The notes beneath the pieces are model-generated. The model searched no databases. It worked only from the letters and a program-made list of their open reading frames with translations, and had not been told where the DNA came from. Below are positions 24,566 through 33,753 of a DNA stretch of 40,881 nucleotides, piece by piece. Positions within the stretch are counted from its first letter, which is position 1. Every line of letters begins with the position of its first letter. A program made the position numbers and the translations under genes. This stretch comes from an uncultured Selenomonas sp. (GTDB lineage: Bacteria; Bacillota; Negativicutes; Selenomonadales; Selenomonadaceae), in NCBI GenBank assembly GCA_902766095.1, contig CACXCN010000060.1, positions 1-40,881 on the forward strand. Reading direction: 5' to 3'.

Positions 24566-25117
24566 ATGGCTACGTTCACTGTAAGAGGCAAGAACATCGA
24601 GATCACGCCGGCCCTCCGCGACTATGTGGAGAAACGCGTGGGCAAAGTAACGAAATACTTCGATGAGGTCGGCAATATCAAGGTAATGCTGACAGTCTCG
24701 AAGGGGCGCCATATCGTCGAGGTGACGGTGCCGATCAAGGGCGATATCCTGCTGCGTGGCGAAGAAGCTACGATGGATATGTATACGTCCATCGACCTCG
24801 TCGTCGAGAAGCTGGAGCGCCAGATACATAAGCAGAAGACGAAGCTGGCCCGTCGTTTCCGCGGTGGCGGATTCAAGGCGGAGGCTTTCAAGAATGAGGC
24901 GCCGGCAACTCCGGCTGCTGAGGCAGAGGATGAGGAGTATCCAGTCGTGAAGAACAAGCGCTTCGTCGTCCGTCCGATGGACGTTCAGGAAGCCATCATG
25001 GAGATGAACCTCATCAATCACAATTTCTTCGTTTTCCGCGATGCCGATACCGAGGAAATCAATGTTGTTTACAAGCGTAATGATGGCGCTTACGGCCTGA
25101 TCGAGCCGGAGAGCTGA
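24566..25117 (+). CDS. hpf: Ribosome hibernation-promoting factor, long form
   Basis: This is a 183-residue long HPF. The N-terminal domain (residues 1-100, FTVRGKNIEITPALRDYVEKRVGKVTKYF) binds the decoding centre of the 30S subunit. A linker rich in Ala and Glu (about 105-130) leads to the C-terminal dimer domain (VVKNKRFVVRPMDVQEAIMEMNLINHNFFVFRDADTEEINVVYKRNDGAYGLIEPE). That domain joins two ribosomes into 100S dimers in resting cells. ATG 24566 follows AAGGAG by nine bases; an upstream in-frame ATG would add a segment unlike the family. A YbjN-like gene follows 16 bases later. Confidence 0.97.
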   Translation: MATFTVRGKNIEITPALRDYVEKRVGKVTKYFDEVGNIKVMLTVSKGRHIVEVTVPIKGDILLRGEEATMDMYTSIDLVVEKLERQIHKQKTKLARRFRGGGFKAEAFKNEAPATPAAEAEDEEYPVVKNKRFVVRPMDVQEAIMEMNLINHNFFVFRDADTEEINVVYKRNDGAYGLIEPES

Positions 25118-25133
25118 GGAGGAATAGGACTAC

Positions 25134-25619
25134 ATGAACGCAAAAGCAGAAGCTTTTAAGAAATTCCTGGATGAGAAGAATCCGCAGGCCTGCCAGGTCG
25201 AGGAAGTTCCGAATGATGATCAGAACACGGTATTGTTCCGTTCCGGCTTGCTCGTTGATGGACAACGCCTGCCGCTGATATTCATCATCAGCGAAAATGC
25301 TTTCCCGATCATCCGCGTATTCATCGCCCCGAAGGCTGTGCACGATGACAACCATGAGGCTTTGCACAGGACGATCGATGAGTACAATGCGACTTATCTG
25401 CCGTTCAAGTTCTACTGCGATAGTGCGGATGCGCTGGTCATGGATACCTGCCTGCCGACGTTCGGCAATGAGGAAGCAAGCTTCGAGACATTTGCGGACG
25501 AGATGCAGGCGATGACCGATGCTGTGGCCCGCTTCATGACGGAGAACTATCGCAAGCTCATGCGCGTGATCTGGGGCACGTCGGAGGACGAGGAACAGGA
25601 TAAGAAAGACGCCGAATAA
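25134..25619 (+). CDS. Hypothetical protein, YbjN-like
   Basis: This 161-residue acidic, soluble protein has no signal peptide. The alternating pattern VEEVPNDDQNTVLFRSGLLVDGQRLPLIFIISENAFPIIRVFIAPK, a central helix (EALHRTIDEYNATY) and a second helix with VARFMTENYRKLMRVIWG resemble the YbjN/type III chaperone-like fold. That assignment rests on pattern only. The function is unknown; YbjN-type proteins have been tied to stress responses. It lies 16 bases after hpf, so the pair is probably one operon expressed in slow growth, and it ends at a bidirectional terminator. Confidence 0.75.
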   Translation: MNAKAEAFKKFLDEKNPQACQVEEVPNDDQNTVLFRSGLLVDGQRLPLIFIISENAFPIIRVFIAPKAVHDDNHEALHRTIDEYNATYLPFKFYCDSADALVMDTCLPTFGNEEASFETFADEMQAMTDAVARFMTENYRKLMRVIWGTSEDEEQDKKDAE

Positions 25620-25646
25620 GTTTCAGGGATATAGGGGTATGATGAT

Positions 25647-25676
25647 AAAAGAGCTGCTCAGCCGAGCAGCTCTTTT
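25647..25676. terminator. Bidirectional terminator between convergent genes
   Basis: AAAAGAGCTGCTC (25647-25659) and GAGCAGCTCTTTT (25664-25676) form a 13-bp stem with A/T tracts on both sides. It serves the plus-strand hpf operon and the minus-strand glycosyltransferase. One arm is made of the last codons of the latter gene. Confidence 0.92.
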
Positions 25677-26752
25677 AGTTTGCGGGTGACGATGGCCGGA
25701 TCGATGGCGTTGATGCATTCATTCGTATGTTTGCGGCAGCGCGTGCGGCAGCAGGACCGGCAGGCGGACGGACTCTCGATGAAGTGATGGCCGGGTGAGA
25801 GCGGCCCGTAGATGGATGGCGCCGTCGGACCCCAGAGCGACAGCGTGGGCAGCCCGACGGCTTCGGCCATGTAGAGCGGGCCCGTATCGCAGGTGAGCAG
25901 GAGATCGGCGGACTTCATGAGCGCGGCAAGCTCGAGCAGCCCGGTCGTACCGGCGATGGAGCTCGTGGGCCGCGCGATCGCAGCCCGGGCCTGCTCGATA
26001 TAGGGAGTGTCGCCCCGCGAGCCGATGAAGACGATCTGGATATTTTCCGGCAACGGCGCGAGGGCCGCTGCGAATTTCTGCGGCGGCCAGTGCTTGTCGG
26101 GCCAGGTCGTGCGCAGGCATACGAGCAGCAGCGGCCGGGCGGCATCGCCGCAGCTGATGCCGTGCTCCGCCCAGAATCCGGCTGCGAAGCTGTCAAGCTC
26201 CGGCGGCAGGCGGAGTACGGGGCAGGGCTCGAAAGCCTCAGGGCCGATACCGAGCGGTGCCAGCGCAGTGAAGTAGCGCTTTACCTTGTGCGGGCTCGCG
26301 ATGTCGGGGGCCATCTCGGTCATGAACAGCGGGTTGCCCTCGTGGCGCTCGTGGATGCCGATGCGGCGCGGGGCGCCGGTGAAGCGCGCGAGCAGCCCCG
26401 TCAGGAACAGCCCCTGGATGTCGAGGACGATATCGAACTGCTGATGGTGCAGCAGCTGCCGGGCAACCCGGAGCTCCCGGACGACCGTGCGCCAGTCGTG
26501 GCTGGCCGAAGCGCGGTCTATGGGGCGGCGGTCCCATACTAGCAGGTGGTCGATATCGGGATTATAGCGCAGCAGGACGTCCGCCGGAGGGCTGACGAGC
26601 CAGGTGATATCGAGGTCGGGGCGCAGCTCGCGCAGCTTGTGCACGACGGTTGTAGCGTGGAGTACGTCGCCGAGAGCCGAGAGGCGTATGACCAGGATGC
26701 GTGCTCCGGCGGCTGGTGCCTGCACCGAGCTGCGCTTATGATGAAATAGCAT
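25658..26752 (-). CDS. Glycosyltransferase family 9 (heptosyltransferase-like)
   Basis: This is a 364-residue GT-B enzyme. The N terminus ILVIRLSALGDVLHATTVVHKLRELRPD is the hallmark of ADP-heptose:LPS heptosyltransferases. The C-terminal nucleotide-sugar domain has CLRTTWPDKHWPP, LLELAALMKSADLLLTCDTGPLYMAEAVGLPTLSLWGPTAP. A Cys-rich tail (CRSCCRTRCRKHTNEC) is common in this family. It probably adds a heptose or similar sugar to the LPS core at the inner membrane, in line with a diderm cell. ATG 26752 has GAGGG six bases upstream. It is transcribed divergently from the helicase gene. Confidence 0.92.
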   Translation of the reverse strand: MLFHHKRSSVQAPAAGARILVIRLSALGDVLHATTVVHKLRELRPDLDITWLVSPPADVLLRYNPDIDHLLVWDRRPIDRASASHDWRTVVRELRVARQLLHHQQFDIVLDIQGLFLTGLLARFTGAPRRIGIHERHEGNPLFMTEMAPDIASPHKVKRYFTALAPLGIGPEAFEPCPVLRLPPELDSFAAGFWAEHGISCGDAARPLLLVCLRTTWPDKHWPPQKFAAALAPLPENIQIVFIGSRGDTPYIEQARAAIARPTSSIAGTTGLLELAALMKSADLLLTCDTGPLYMAEAVGLPTLSLWGPTAPSIYGPLSPGHHFIESPSACRSCCRTRCRKHTNECINAIDPAIVTRKLKELLG

Positions 26753-26788
26753 TTTTTCCCTCTTTTACGTGGTATTTTCCTATCTGTT

Positions 26789-26818
26789 ATTGTACAATAT
26801 AAAGTTAGAGTAGTACAA
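26789..26818 (-). promoter_or_regulatory. Promoter of the family 9 glycosyltransferase gene
   Basis: On the minus strand, TTGTAC (26813-26818), 18 bases and TACAAT (26789-26794), about 35 bases before the start codon. An opposing -10-like TATAAA (26799-26804) may serve the helicase. Confidence 0.65.
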
Positions 26819-26869
26819 GCGTCATTACCAGCAAATTTCCATGTTGCGTCACTCAGAGGAGGATTATTT

Positions 26870-29800
26870 TTGCTGCAGGACAGAGAAATAGAGCAACTTA
26901 CCTATCATTCGGCCTATATGCGCGGCCTCCAGTATTACGAGAAGGGGGCCGTGACCGAGTTATCGATGATGCGCAAGAAACCTTGTTTCCAGGCCAGGGT
27001 CAGAGGAACCGAGGACTATCATGTAATGGTCGAACTGGATGAACAGGGCGAGAAGGTCATGAGCAGCGCGTGCGACTGTCCAGCAGCTTTTGATCTGCGC
27101 GGGGCCTGCAAGCACGTGGTGGCAGCCTGTCTCGCCATCCAGCAGATCATCAATTCGCTGCCGGAGCCGTTCGAGGAATTCTGCAAGCGCATGGCGGCAG
27201 GCGGCGACTTGAGCGATATGCAGCCGAGACGTCACAGCGCAGCCGTCCAGCGTTTGTTCGATGCCTATGGGGAGGATGTGAAGACGCTGCCGGCCATGGT
27301 GCGGTCCGACAAGAGGAGCGATGCCTGGGTGCTGCCGTCGGCCAGCGAGGGGGTCCAGCTCGTGCCGCGGCTCTTCATCTCGACGGACGGGGAAAGATAT
27401 GTGCAGCGGTCGCTCGGATTCCGCATCGGCAAGGATAAGCTGTATGTCCTGCGCGACATGGAAGAGCTGCTGCGGCTGGTGCATGATAAGGGACGCTACT
27501 ATCTGGGCAAGAATTCGGGCTATATATATGGCGAGCGCATGCATTGGGCCGATGACCTCTCGCGGGCCCTGTACGGGCTGGTCGAGGATACGTATCACGA
27601 TGACATGAGCGTCGATACGGCACAGAGCCGCTGGTTCTATACACCATATTCATCGTTCATCAACAGCAAGAAAGAAATGCAGCTGTCGGATTCAAGATTC
27701 CGCCAGTTCCTCGCCATCATGAACGGGGCACCGTTCGAGATGCGTGTGAATAGCGTGGATTTCGGCGAGGTGCGTCAGGCTGCGGACGGGGAGCGGCCTG
27801 CGATCGAGGTCAATATGAACCGCCGTGGTCAGCAGGCCCGGCTCAAAGTCGACTGTGGCGACCTGTTGCCGCTCGACCAGGGACTTCGCTATCTGTATCA
27901 GGGACAACGCATCTACGAGGTCGACGACGATTTCGTAGATGCCTTTCGCCCGCTATGGCAGGTATTTGCCTCGACGAATCATGTGGATCTGGAGAAAGAC
28001 GAGCTGGGGCAGTTCTACTCCATGGTGCTGCCACGCCTCGAAGCCCTGGCCGATGTCAGCGTATCGCAGGAGCTCCAGCGCGACTATCGCCTCGAGCCGC
28101 TCGTCGTGGAGATGTACCTCGACTATATGGGCGACGGGCTGTCCGTCCGGCCGGAGTTCCGCTATGGCGACTATCGCTACAATCCGTTGCTGCAGCCGCA
28201 GCAGGAGGCCGCGATCGAGCTGCCCGATGGGCAGAAGCTCATCCGCGATATCCGCAATGAGCGCGAGTTCACGACCCGGCTGGTGAACAGCGGTTTCCGC
28301 CCTGAGCATGGTCTCTACGTGCAGCCCGATGAGGATGCCAGCTATGATTTCCTGAATGATGAGCTGCCGAATATGCCGGATTATGTCGATGTGTTCTATG
28401 CCGACAGCTTCCAGGAGAAGCCGGTGCGGCCGCTGCCGCATGTGACGGCGGGCGTGAGCGTCAATGACTCCAACCTGCTCGAGGTGACGTTCGATACGAG
28501 CAGCCTCGACCTGAACGAGCTGCTCGATATCCTGGACTCCTACCGGAAGAAACGGCGCTATTTCCGGCTCAAGGATAAATCGTTCATCAGCCTCAGCAGC
28601 CAGCAGCTGGCCGGACTCGCGAGCTTTGCCGAGAGTACGGGACTGACGCGCAGCCGCATCGGGGAGGGGAGCAGCTCCATCGAGCTGCCGCTGTCGCAGG
28701 CCATGTACATCGATGAGCTGGCCCGTGCCGATGAATCGCTGCGGCTCGAGCGCAGCAAGCGTTTCCGCTCCATCGTGCGCTCGATACGGCGCCCCGAGGA
28801 TGTCGACGTAGACGTGCCGGAGAGTCTGACGAATGTCCTGCGCGATTACCAGGTCACAGGCTTCACCTGGCTCTCTACGCTGGCTGCCTATGGACTCGGC
28901 GGCATACTGGCGGATGACATGGGCCTCGGCAAGACGCTGCAGGTCATCGCTTTCCTGCTCTCCCAGCAGGATGCCACGCAGCCGCCGTCGCTCGTCGTTG
29001 CTCCGACCTCGCTCGTCTACAACTGGCTCGATGAGATAAAGAAATTCACGCCGGCCCTGAAGACAGCGGTCGTGGCCGGCACGAAGGCCGAACGGCGTCG
29101 CCTGCTCGATGGCACGGATGACAGCTACGATGTGCTCATAACGACATACAATATGCTGAAGCGCGATATCGACCTATATGAGCAGCATAAATTCCGCTAC
29201 TGCATCCTCGATGAGGCCCAGCATATCAAGAACCCGTCGACGCAGAACGCCCGGGCCGTCAAGCGTATAAAGACGAGCGGCTATTTCGCCCTGACCGGTA
29301 CGCCGATCGAGAATACGCTGACCGAGCTCTGGTCGATATTCGATTTCCTGATGCCGGGCTACCTCCTGAGCCATGAGAAATTCAAGCAGCGCTATGAGAC
29401 GCCGATCGTGCGCGATCAGGATGAGCGGGCCATGAACGACCTGCGCTATCATGTCATGCCGTTCATCCTGCGGCGCATGAAGAAGGACGTCCTCAAGGAG
29501 CTGCCGGACAAGGTCGAGCGCAAGATGGTCTCGGATATGACGCCGAAACAGGAGAAGGTATATCAGGCCTGGTTCCTGCGCACGCAGAAGGATTTCGCCG
29601 CCGAGCTCGCGGCGCATGGCTTCGGTGAGAGCCGCATAAAGATACTGGCGCTGCTCACGCGACTGCGACAGATCGCCTGTGATCCGTCCCTGTTCCTCGA
29701 GGATTACGAGGGCGGCTCCGGCAAGCTCGACATGCTCGGCGAGATCGTCGATGACGCTGTCACGAGCGGCCACCGCCTGCTGATATTCTCGCAGTTCACC

Positions 29801-30229
29801 GGCATGCTCGCCCATATCGGCAAGCTGCTTCATCGCAAGCATGTCGATTATTTCTATCTCGATGGCAGCACGCCTGCGCTCGAGCGCATCCGCCTCGTCA
29901 AGGCGTTCAACGAGGGGAAGACGCCGGTATTCCTGATATCGCTGAAGGCTGGCGGAACCGGACTGAACCTGACCGGGGCGGATATGGTCATCCATTTCGA
30001 TCCCTGGTGGAACCCGGCCGTGGAGGACCAGGCGACCGACCGCGCCTACCGCATCGGGCAGAAGAACAACGTCCAGGTGCTGAAGCTCATAGCGCGCGGG
30101 ACCGTGGAGGAAAAGATTTACGACCTCCAGCAGAAAAAGAAATCGCTCATCGACCAGATGATAAAGCCGGGCGAGAACTTCCTCACGAAACTGACCGAGC
30201 AGGAAATAAGGGAGCTGTTCGAGAAGTAA
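26870..30229 (+). CDS. SWIM-domain SNF2-family helicase
   Basis: This is a 1119-residue SWI2/SNF2-type ATPase. A SWIM zinc finger lies near residues 68-88 (CDCPAAFDLRGACKH). A long middle region (about 100-640) is typical of bacterial members and precedes the ATPase. Helicase motifs are Walker A in DDMGLGKT (about 682), DEAQH (about 780), TGTPIEN, the SLKAGGTGLNLTGAD segment and QATDRAYRIGQ. Such proteins move along double-stranded DNA and remodel protein-DNA complexes, and a RapA-like role in recycling RNA polymerase is one option. The start is a TTG at 26870 with AGAGGAGG seven bases before it. The next gene, glf, starts 37 bases later. Confidence 0.94.
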   Translation: MLQDREIEQLTYHSAYMRGLQYYEKGAVTELSMMRKKPCFQARVRGTEDYHVMVELDEQGEKVMSSACDCPAAFDLRGACKHVVAACLAIQQIINSLPEPFEEFCKRMAAGGDLSDMQPRRHSAAVQRLFDAYGEDVKTLPAMVRSDKRSDAWVLPSASEGVQLVPRLFISTDGERYVQRSLGFRIGKDKLYVLRDMEELLRLVHDKGRYYLGKNSGYIYGERMHWADDLSRALYGLVEDTYHDDMSVDTAQSRWFYTPYSSFINSKKEMQLSDSRFRQFLAIMNGAPFEMRVNSVDFGEVRQAADGERPAIEVNMNRRGQQARLKVDCGDLLPLDQGLRYLYQGQRIYEVDDDFVDAFRPLWQVFASTNHVDLEKDELGQFYSMVLPRLEALADVSVSQELQRDYRLEPLVVEMYLDYMGDGLSVRPEFRYGDYRYNPLLQPQQEAAIELPDGQKLIRDIRNEREFTTRLVNSGFRPEHGLYVQPDEDASYDFLNDELPNMPDYVDVFYADSFQEKPVRPLPHVTAGVSVNDSNLLEVTFDTSSLDLNELLDILDSYRKKRRYFRLKDKSFISLSSQQLAGLASFAESTGLTRSRIGEGSSSIELPLSQAMYIDELARADESLRLERSKRFRSIVRSIRRPEDVDVDVPESLTNVLRDYQVTGFTWLSTLAAYGLGGILADDMGLGKTLQVIAFLLSQQDATQPPSLVVAPTSLVYNWLDEIKKFTPALKTAVVAGTKAERRRLLDGTDDSYDVLITTYNMLKRDIDLYEQHKFRYCILDEAQHIKNPSTQNARAVKRIKTSGYFALTGTPIENTLTELWSIFDFLMPGYLLSHEKFKQRYETPIVRDQDERAMNDLRYHVMPFILRRMKKDVLKELPDKVERKMVSDMTPKQEKVYQAWFLRTQKDFAAELAAHGFGESRIKILALLTRLRQIACDPSLFLEDYEGGSGKLDMLGEIVDDAVTSGHRLLIFSQFTGMLAHIGKLLHRKHVDYFYLDGSTPALERIRLVKAFNEGKTPVFLISLKAGGTGLNLTGADMVIHFDPWWNPAVEDQATDRAYRIGQKNNVQVLKLIARGTVEEKIYDLQQKKKSLIDQMIKPGENFLTKLTEQEIRELFEK

Positions 30230-30266
30230 TAAAAGCTGTATGCGAATATGTAAAGGAGTAAAGAAA

Positions 30267-31367
30267 ATGTATGATTATCTGATCGTCGGCAGCGGCCTCT
30301 ACGGCGCTGTCATGGCTCATGAGCTGCGAGCGGCCGGTAAGACGGTGCTCGTGCTGGAACGGCGCGGGCATGTCGGCGGCAATGTGTACTGCGAGGAGCG
30401 GGAGGGCATCAACATCCATCGCTATGGCGCGCATATCTTCCATACGTCGTATCAGGATGTATGGGATTATGTCAATCAGTTCGTGACGTTCAACAACTAT
30501 GTGAACTCGCCGATCGCGAACTATCGCGGCGAGCTCTACAACCTGCCGTTCAACATGAACACGTTCACAAAGCTCTGGGGCGTCGTCACGCCGGCCGAGG
30601 CCCAGGCCAAGATCGATGAGCAGCGGGCCGAGGCTCCGCAGGAGCCGCAGAACCTCGCGGAGCAGGCCATATCGCTCGTCGGCCGTGACATATTCGAGAA
30701 GCTCATCAAGGGCTACACCGAGAAGCAGTGGGGCCGCAAATGCGAAGAACTGCCGGCGTTCATCATCAAGCGCCTGCCGGTGCGGCTGACGTTCGACAAC
30801 AATTATTTCAACGACCGCTACCAGGGCATACCGGAGGGCGGCTATAACAAGCTCATCGAGGCATTGCTCGAGGGCGTCGAGGTGCGCACGGGCGTCGATT
30901 TCAACACGCCGGAGGGGCGGGCGCTGCGGCAGGAGGCCGCCCGCATTATCTACACGGGCCCCATCGATGAGTATTTCCACTACCAGCTCGGCGAGCTCGG
31001 CTATCGCGGCCTGCGGTTCGAGACCGACCGCTATGAGGAGGCCAACCATCAGGGCGTGGCCGTCATGAACTACACGGCCGCCGAGGTGCCGTATACGCGT
31101 ACCATCGAGCACAAGCATTTCGAATTCGGCCAGCAGCCGGTGACGTATGTGACGCGTGAGTATCCGGCCGAATGGCATCGCGGCGAGGAGGCCTACTATC
31201 CCGTGAACGACACGGCGAACCAGCGCCTCTACCAGAACTACTGCGCCCTCGCGGCCCGCGAAGACGACGTCATATTCGGCGGTCGCCTCGCTGAGTATCG
31301 CTACTACGATATGGACGATGTCATCCGCAGCGCTTTCGATGCCCTGAACAAGGAACTGAAACGCTGA
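30267..31367 (+). CDS. glf: UDP-galactopyranose mutase
   Basis: This 366-residue flavoenzyme converts UDP-galactopyranose to UDP-galactofuranose for surface polysaccharides. The FAD-binding Rossmann motif is YLIVGSGLYGAVMAHEL, followed by LVLERRGHVGGNVY and the family segment GINIHRYGAHIFHTS. Active-site signatures FNNYVNSP, GYTEKQWGRKCEELP and YYPVNDTANQRLY are all present. Full length fits the family. ATG 30267 is chosen because AAAGGAG (30252-30258) is eight bases upstream; an upstream in-frame ATG overlaps that site. No O-antigen or galactofuranosyltransferase genes are adjacent. Confidence 0.97.
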   Translation: MYDYLIVGSGLYGAVMAHELRAAGKTVLVLERRGHVGGNVYCEEREGINIHRYGAHIFHTSYQDVWDYVNQFVTFNNYVNSPIANYRGELYNLPFNMNTFTKLWGVVTPAEAQAKIDEQRAEAPQEPQNLAEQAISLVGRDIFEKLIKGYTEKQWGRKCEELPAFIIKRLPVRLTFDNNYFNDRYQGIPEGGYNKLIEALLEGVEVRTGVDFNTPEGRALRQEAARIIYTGPIDEYFHYQLGELGYRGLRFETDRYEEANHQGVAVMNYTAAEVPYTRTIEHKHFEFGQQPVTYVTREYPAEWHRGEEAYYPVNDTANQRLYQNYCALAAREDDVIFGGRLAEYRYYDMDDVIRSAFDALNKELKR

Positions 31368-31495
31368 GTCCGTCTGCAGTATACTGTAGCTACACCAAAA
31401 CGTACAAAAGACGAAAAAAAGCCCTATGATGGCCTGCCTGACCACAATGAAACAAATTGTGTTTTTTATACATGGACAAATTTGTAATTCCAGTA

Positions 31496-31524
31496 TTGAC
31501 TAATGTAACAATGTACACTATAAT
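31496..31524 (+). promoter_or_regulatory. Promoter of the liv operon
   Basis: TTGACT (31496-31501), a 17-base spacer and TATAAT (31519-31524). ACAAATTTGT, a 10-bp palindrome about 15 bases upstream of the -35 box, may be a regulator site. Confidence 0.88.
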
Positions 31525-31589
31525 TAGACTCATGTTAGTCATCCGCTTGTACGTTGAGCAGGATAGTCTTCGGACGAGGAGGAGTCTTT

Positions 31590-32759
31590 ATGTTTTTTGA
31601 AGGAAAGAAGAAACTGGCGGCAGTGCTCGCTGCTACTATGGTCATGGGCGGCGTGCTGGCCGGCTGTGGCTCCAGCTCGAACAGCAACGAGATCAAGGTC
31701 GGTGCGAATTTCGAGCTGACGGGCAATGTCGCTAACTACGGCGCAGCGTCCATGCGCGGCTTCAAGCTGGCGATCAAGGAGATCAATGATGCCGGCGGCG
31801 TGAATGGCAAGAAGATCGTCATCGCTGAGGCTGATAATAAATCCGAGGCCTCTGAGGCTGTTAATGCGGCTACGAAGCTGATTTCCGATGATGGTGCCAA
31901 AGTCATCGTCGGCCCGGCAGTAACGGCGAACGTCATTGCTGAGTCGCAGGTAGCCACGGAGAACAAGATACCGGTCCTGGCTCCGGATGCGACGAGCCCG
32001 GATGTCACGGTTGAGAATGGCAAGGTCAAGCCATTCATATTCCGCAGCTGCTTCATCGATCCGCAGCAGGGCACGGTCATGGCGAAGTTCGCCAGCGAGA
32101 ACCTCAAGGCCAAGACGGCTGTCGTCTACTACGATAACAGCTCCGATTACTCCAAGAGCCTTGCCAAGGTATTCCAGGAGAAGTTCGAGGCTGCCGGTGG
32201 CAAGGTCCTGATGCAGGAAGCATTTGTTGCGAAGGATCAGGATTTCAAGGCTACTCTGACGAAGCTCAAGGATGCGAATGCGGACATCATGTTCGTGCCG
32301 GCCTACTATGAGGAAGTCGGCAAGATCGTCAAGCAGGCCCGCGAGCTCGGCATGAACATGCCGATCCTGGGCACGGATGGCTGGGATGATAAGAAAGTCG
32401 CCGATATCGCCGGTGCAGATGCCCTGAACAACACGTACTTCAGCACGCACTACTCCGATAAGGATGAGTCGGTGAAGCCGTTTGTCGATGCCTATCAGAA
32501 GGAATACGGCGAGATGCCGAACGTGTTCGCTGCCCTCGGCTATGATGCCGGCAAGCTCCTCGCTGATGCTATAAAGCGCGCTGGCTCGGATGATCCGGAG
32601 AAGATCCGCGATGCCCTCGAGCAGACGAAGGACCTGCAGGTCGGTACTGGTACGATTACGATGGACAAGTTCCACAACCCGATCAAGCAGGCAGTCATAC
32701 TGCAGAACAAGGATGGCGACCGCGTGATGGTAGCCAAGATTATGCCTGAGGCTGAGTAA
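31590..32759 (+). CDS. livJ: Branched-chain amino acid ABC transporter, binding lipoprotein
   Basis: This 389-residue periplasmic-binding protein has a lipoprotein signal (KKLAAVLAATMVMGGVLAGC). It has the family 6 (Leu/Ile/Val-binding) features: IKVGANFELTGNVANYGAASMRGFKLAIKEINDAGGVNGKKI near the N terminus and QKEYGEMPNVFAALGYDAGKLLADAIKRA near the C terminus. It hands branched-chain or related amino acids to the permease encoded by livHM. ATG 31590 follows GAGGAGGAG; a longer in-frame start upstream is not needed. A hairpin with T tract follows the gene before livH. Confidence 0.95.
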   Translation: MFFEGKKKLAAVLAATMVMGGVLAGCGSSSNSNEIKVGANFELTGNVANYGAASMRGFKLAIKEINDAGGVNGKKIVIAEADNKSEASEAVNAATKLISDDGAKVIVGPAVTANVIAESQVATENKIPVLAPDATSPDVTVENGKVKPFIFRSCFIDPQQGTVMAKFASENLKAKTAVVYYDNSSDYSKSLAKVFQEKFEAAGGKVLMQEAFVAKDQDFKATLTKLKDANADIMFVPAYYEEVGKIVKQARELGMNMPILGTDGWDDKKVADIAGADALNNTYFSTHYSDKDESVKPFVDAYQKEYGEMPNVFAALGYDAGKLLADAIKRAGSDDPEKIRDALEQTKDLQVGTGTITMDKFHNPIKQAVILQNKDGDRVMVAKIMPEAE

Positions 32760-32790
32760 GCGGATGGCTTGATAAAAGCAAGCAGCAATG

Positions 32791-32820
32791 GGGGCCGCAG
32801 CGATGCGGCTCCTTGTTTTT
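32791..32820 (+). terminator. Intercistronic terminator/attenuator between livJ and livH
   Basis: A 9-bp stem (32791-32799 with 32804-32812, one G-T pair) with a GCGA tetraloop and a T-rich tail. It would let more binding-protein message than permease message accumulate. Confidence 0.75.
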
Positions 32821-32847
32821 GGAAAGGATTTACTGGGAGGCATGAAC

Positions 32848-33735
32848 ATGGACCTCTTGACGCAGATCGTGCAGCAGCTCATAAACGGTATATCGCTCGG
32901 CAGCATATACGCGCTTATAGCGCTGGGCTACACGATGATCTACGGCATCATAAAACTAATAAACTTCGCCCATGGTGATATCTACATGGTGGGCGCCTAC
33001 ATCGGTTTTTTTGCGATAACGCAGGCACATCTGAGCATCGTGCCGGCATTGCTCATATCGCTCGTGACGACCGGCTTCCTCGGCATGGTCGTCGAGCGGC
33101 TGGCCTATAAGCCGCTGCGCCACGCACCGCGCATATCGGTGCTCATAACGGCAATCGGCGTGTCATTCTTCCTCGAGTATACGAGCATGTATTTCGTCTC
33201 GCCGACGCCGCGCACGTTCCCGGCCGTATTTGGCGATGTCGCGGTCAATATCGGCGATATCGTCATCAACGGCCAGCAGCTCCTGATCTTCGGCATCACC
33301 GCCGTGCTCATGGTCGTGCTGACCTACATCGTGCAGCGCACGAAGCTCGGCAAGGCCATGCGTGCAGCCTCCTATGATACGGAGACGGCGCAGCTCATGG
33401 GCATCGATTCTGACCGCATCATCTCGTTCACGTTCGGCATCGGCTCGGCCCTGGCGGCTGTCGCTGGTGTGCTCGTCGGCATCTACTACAATTCCATCGA
33501 TCCGCTCATGGGCATCATGCCGGGCATGAAGGCATTCGTGGCCGCCGTGCTTGGCGGTATCGGCATCCTGCCGGGCGCAGTGCTCGGCGGCCTCATACTC
33601 GGCATCGTCGAGGCGCTCGTCTCGGGTTTCATCTCGTCGACGTTCCGCGATGCGGCAGCCTTTGCCATACTGATCATCGTCCTGCTCGTGAAGCCGACGG
33701 GTCTCTTTGGCAAGAATACGAAAGAAAAGGTTTGA
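32848..33735 (+). CDS. livH: Branched-chain amino acid ABC permease LivH
   Basis: This 295-residue inner-membrane protein has about eight hydrophobic segments. LINGISLGSIYALIALGYTMIYGIIKLINFAHGDIYMVGAY is the LivH hallmark, and the MRAASYDTETAQLMGID loop contacts the ATPases. GGIGILPGAVLGGLILGIVEAL lies near the C terminus. ATG 32848 has GGGAGG seven bases before it; ATG 32842 would be only one base from that site. It forms the channel with LivM. Confidence 0.96.
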   Translation: MDLLTQIVQQLINGISLGSIYALIALGYTMIYGIIKLINFAHGDIYMVGAYIGFFAITQAHLSIVPALLISLVTTGFLGMVVERLAYKPLRHAPRISVLITAIGVSFFLEYTSMYFVSPTPRTFPAVFGDVAVNIGDIVINGQQLLIFGITAVLMVVLTYIVQRTKLGKAMRAASYDTETAQLMGIDSDRIISFTFGIGSALAAVAGVLVGIYYNSIDPLMGIMPGMKAFVAAVLGGIGILPGAVLGGLILGIVEALVSGFISSTFRDAAAFAILIIVLLVKPTGLFGKNTKEKV

Positions 33736-33753
33736 GGAGGTGCCAGCTGAAAC

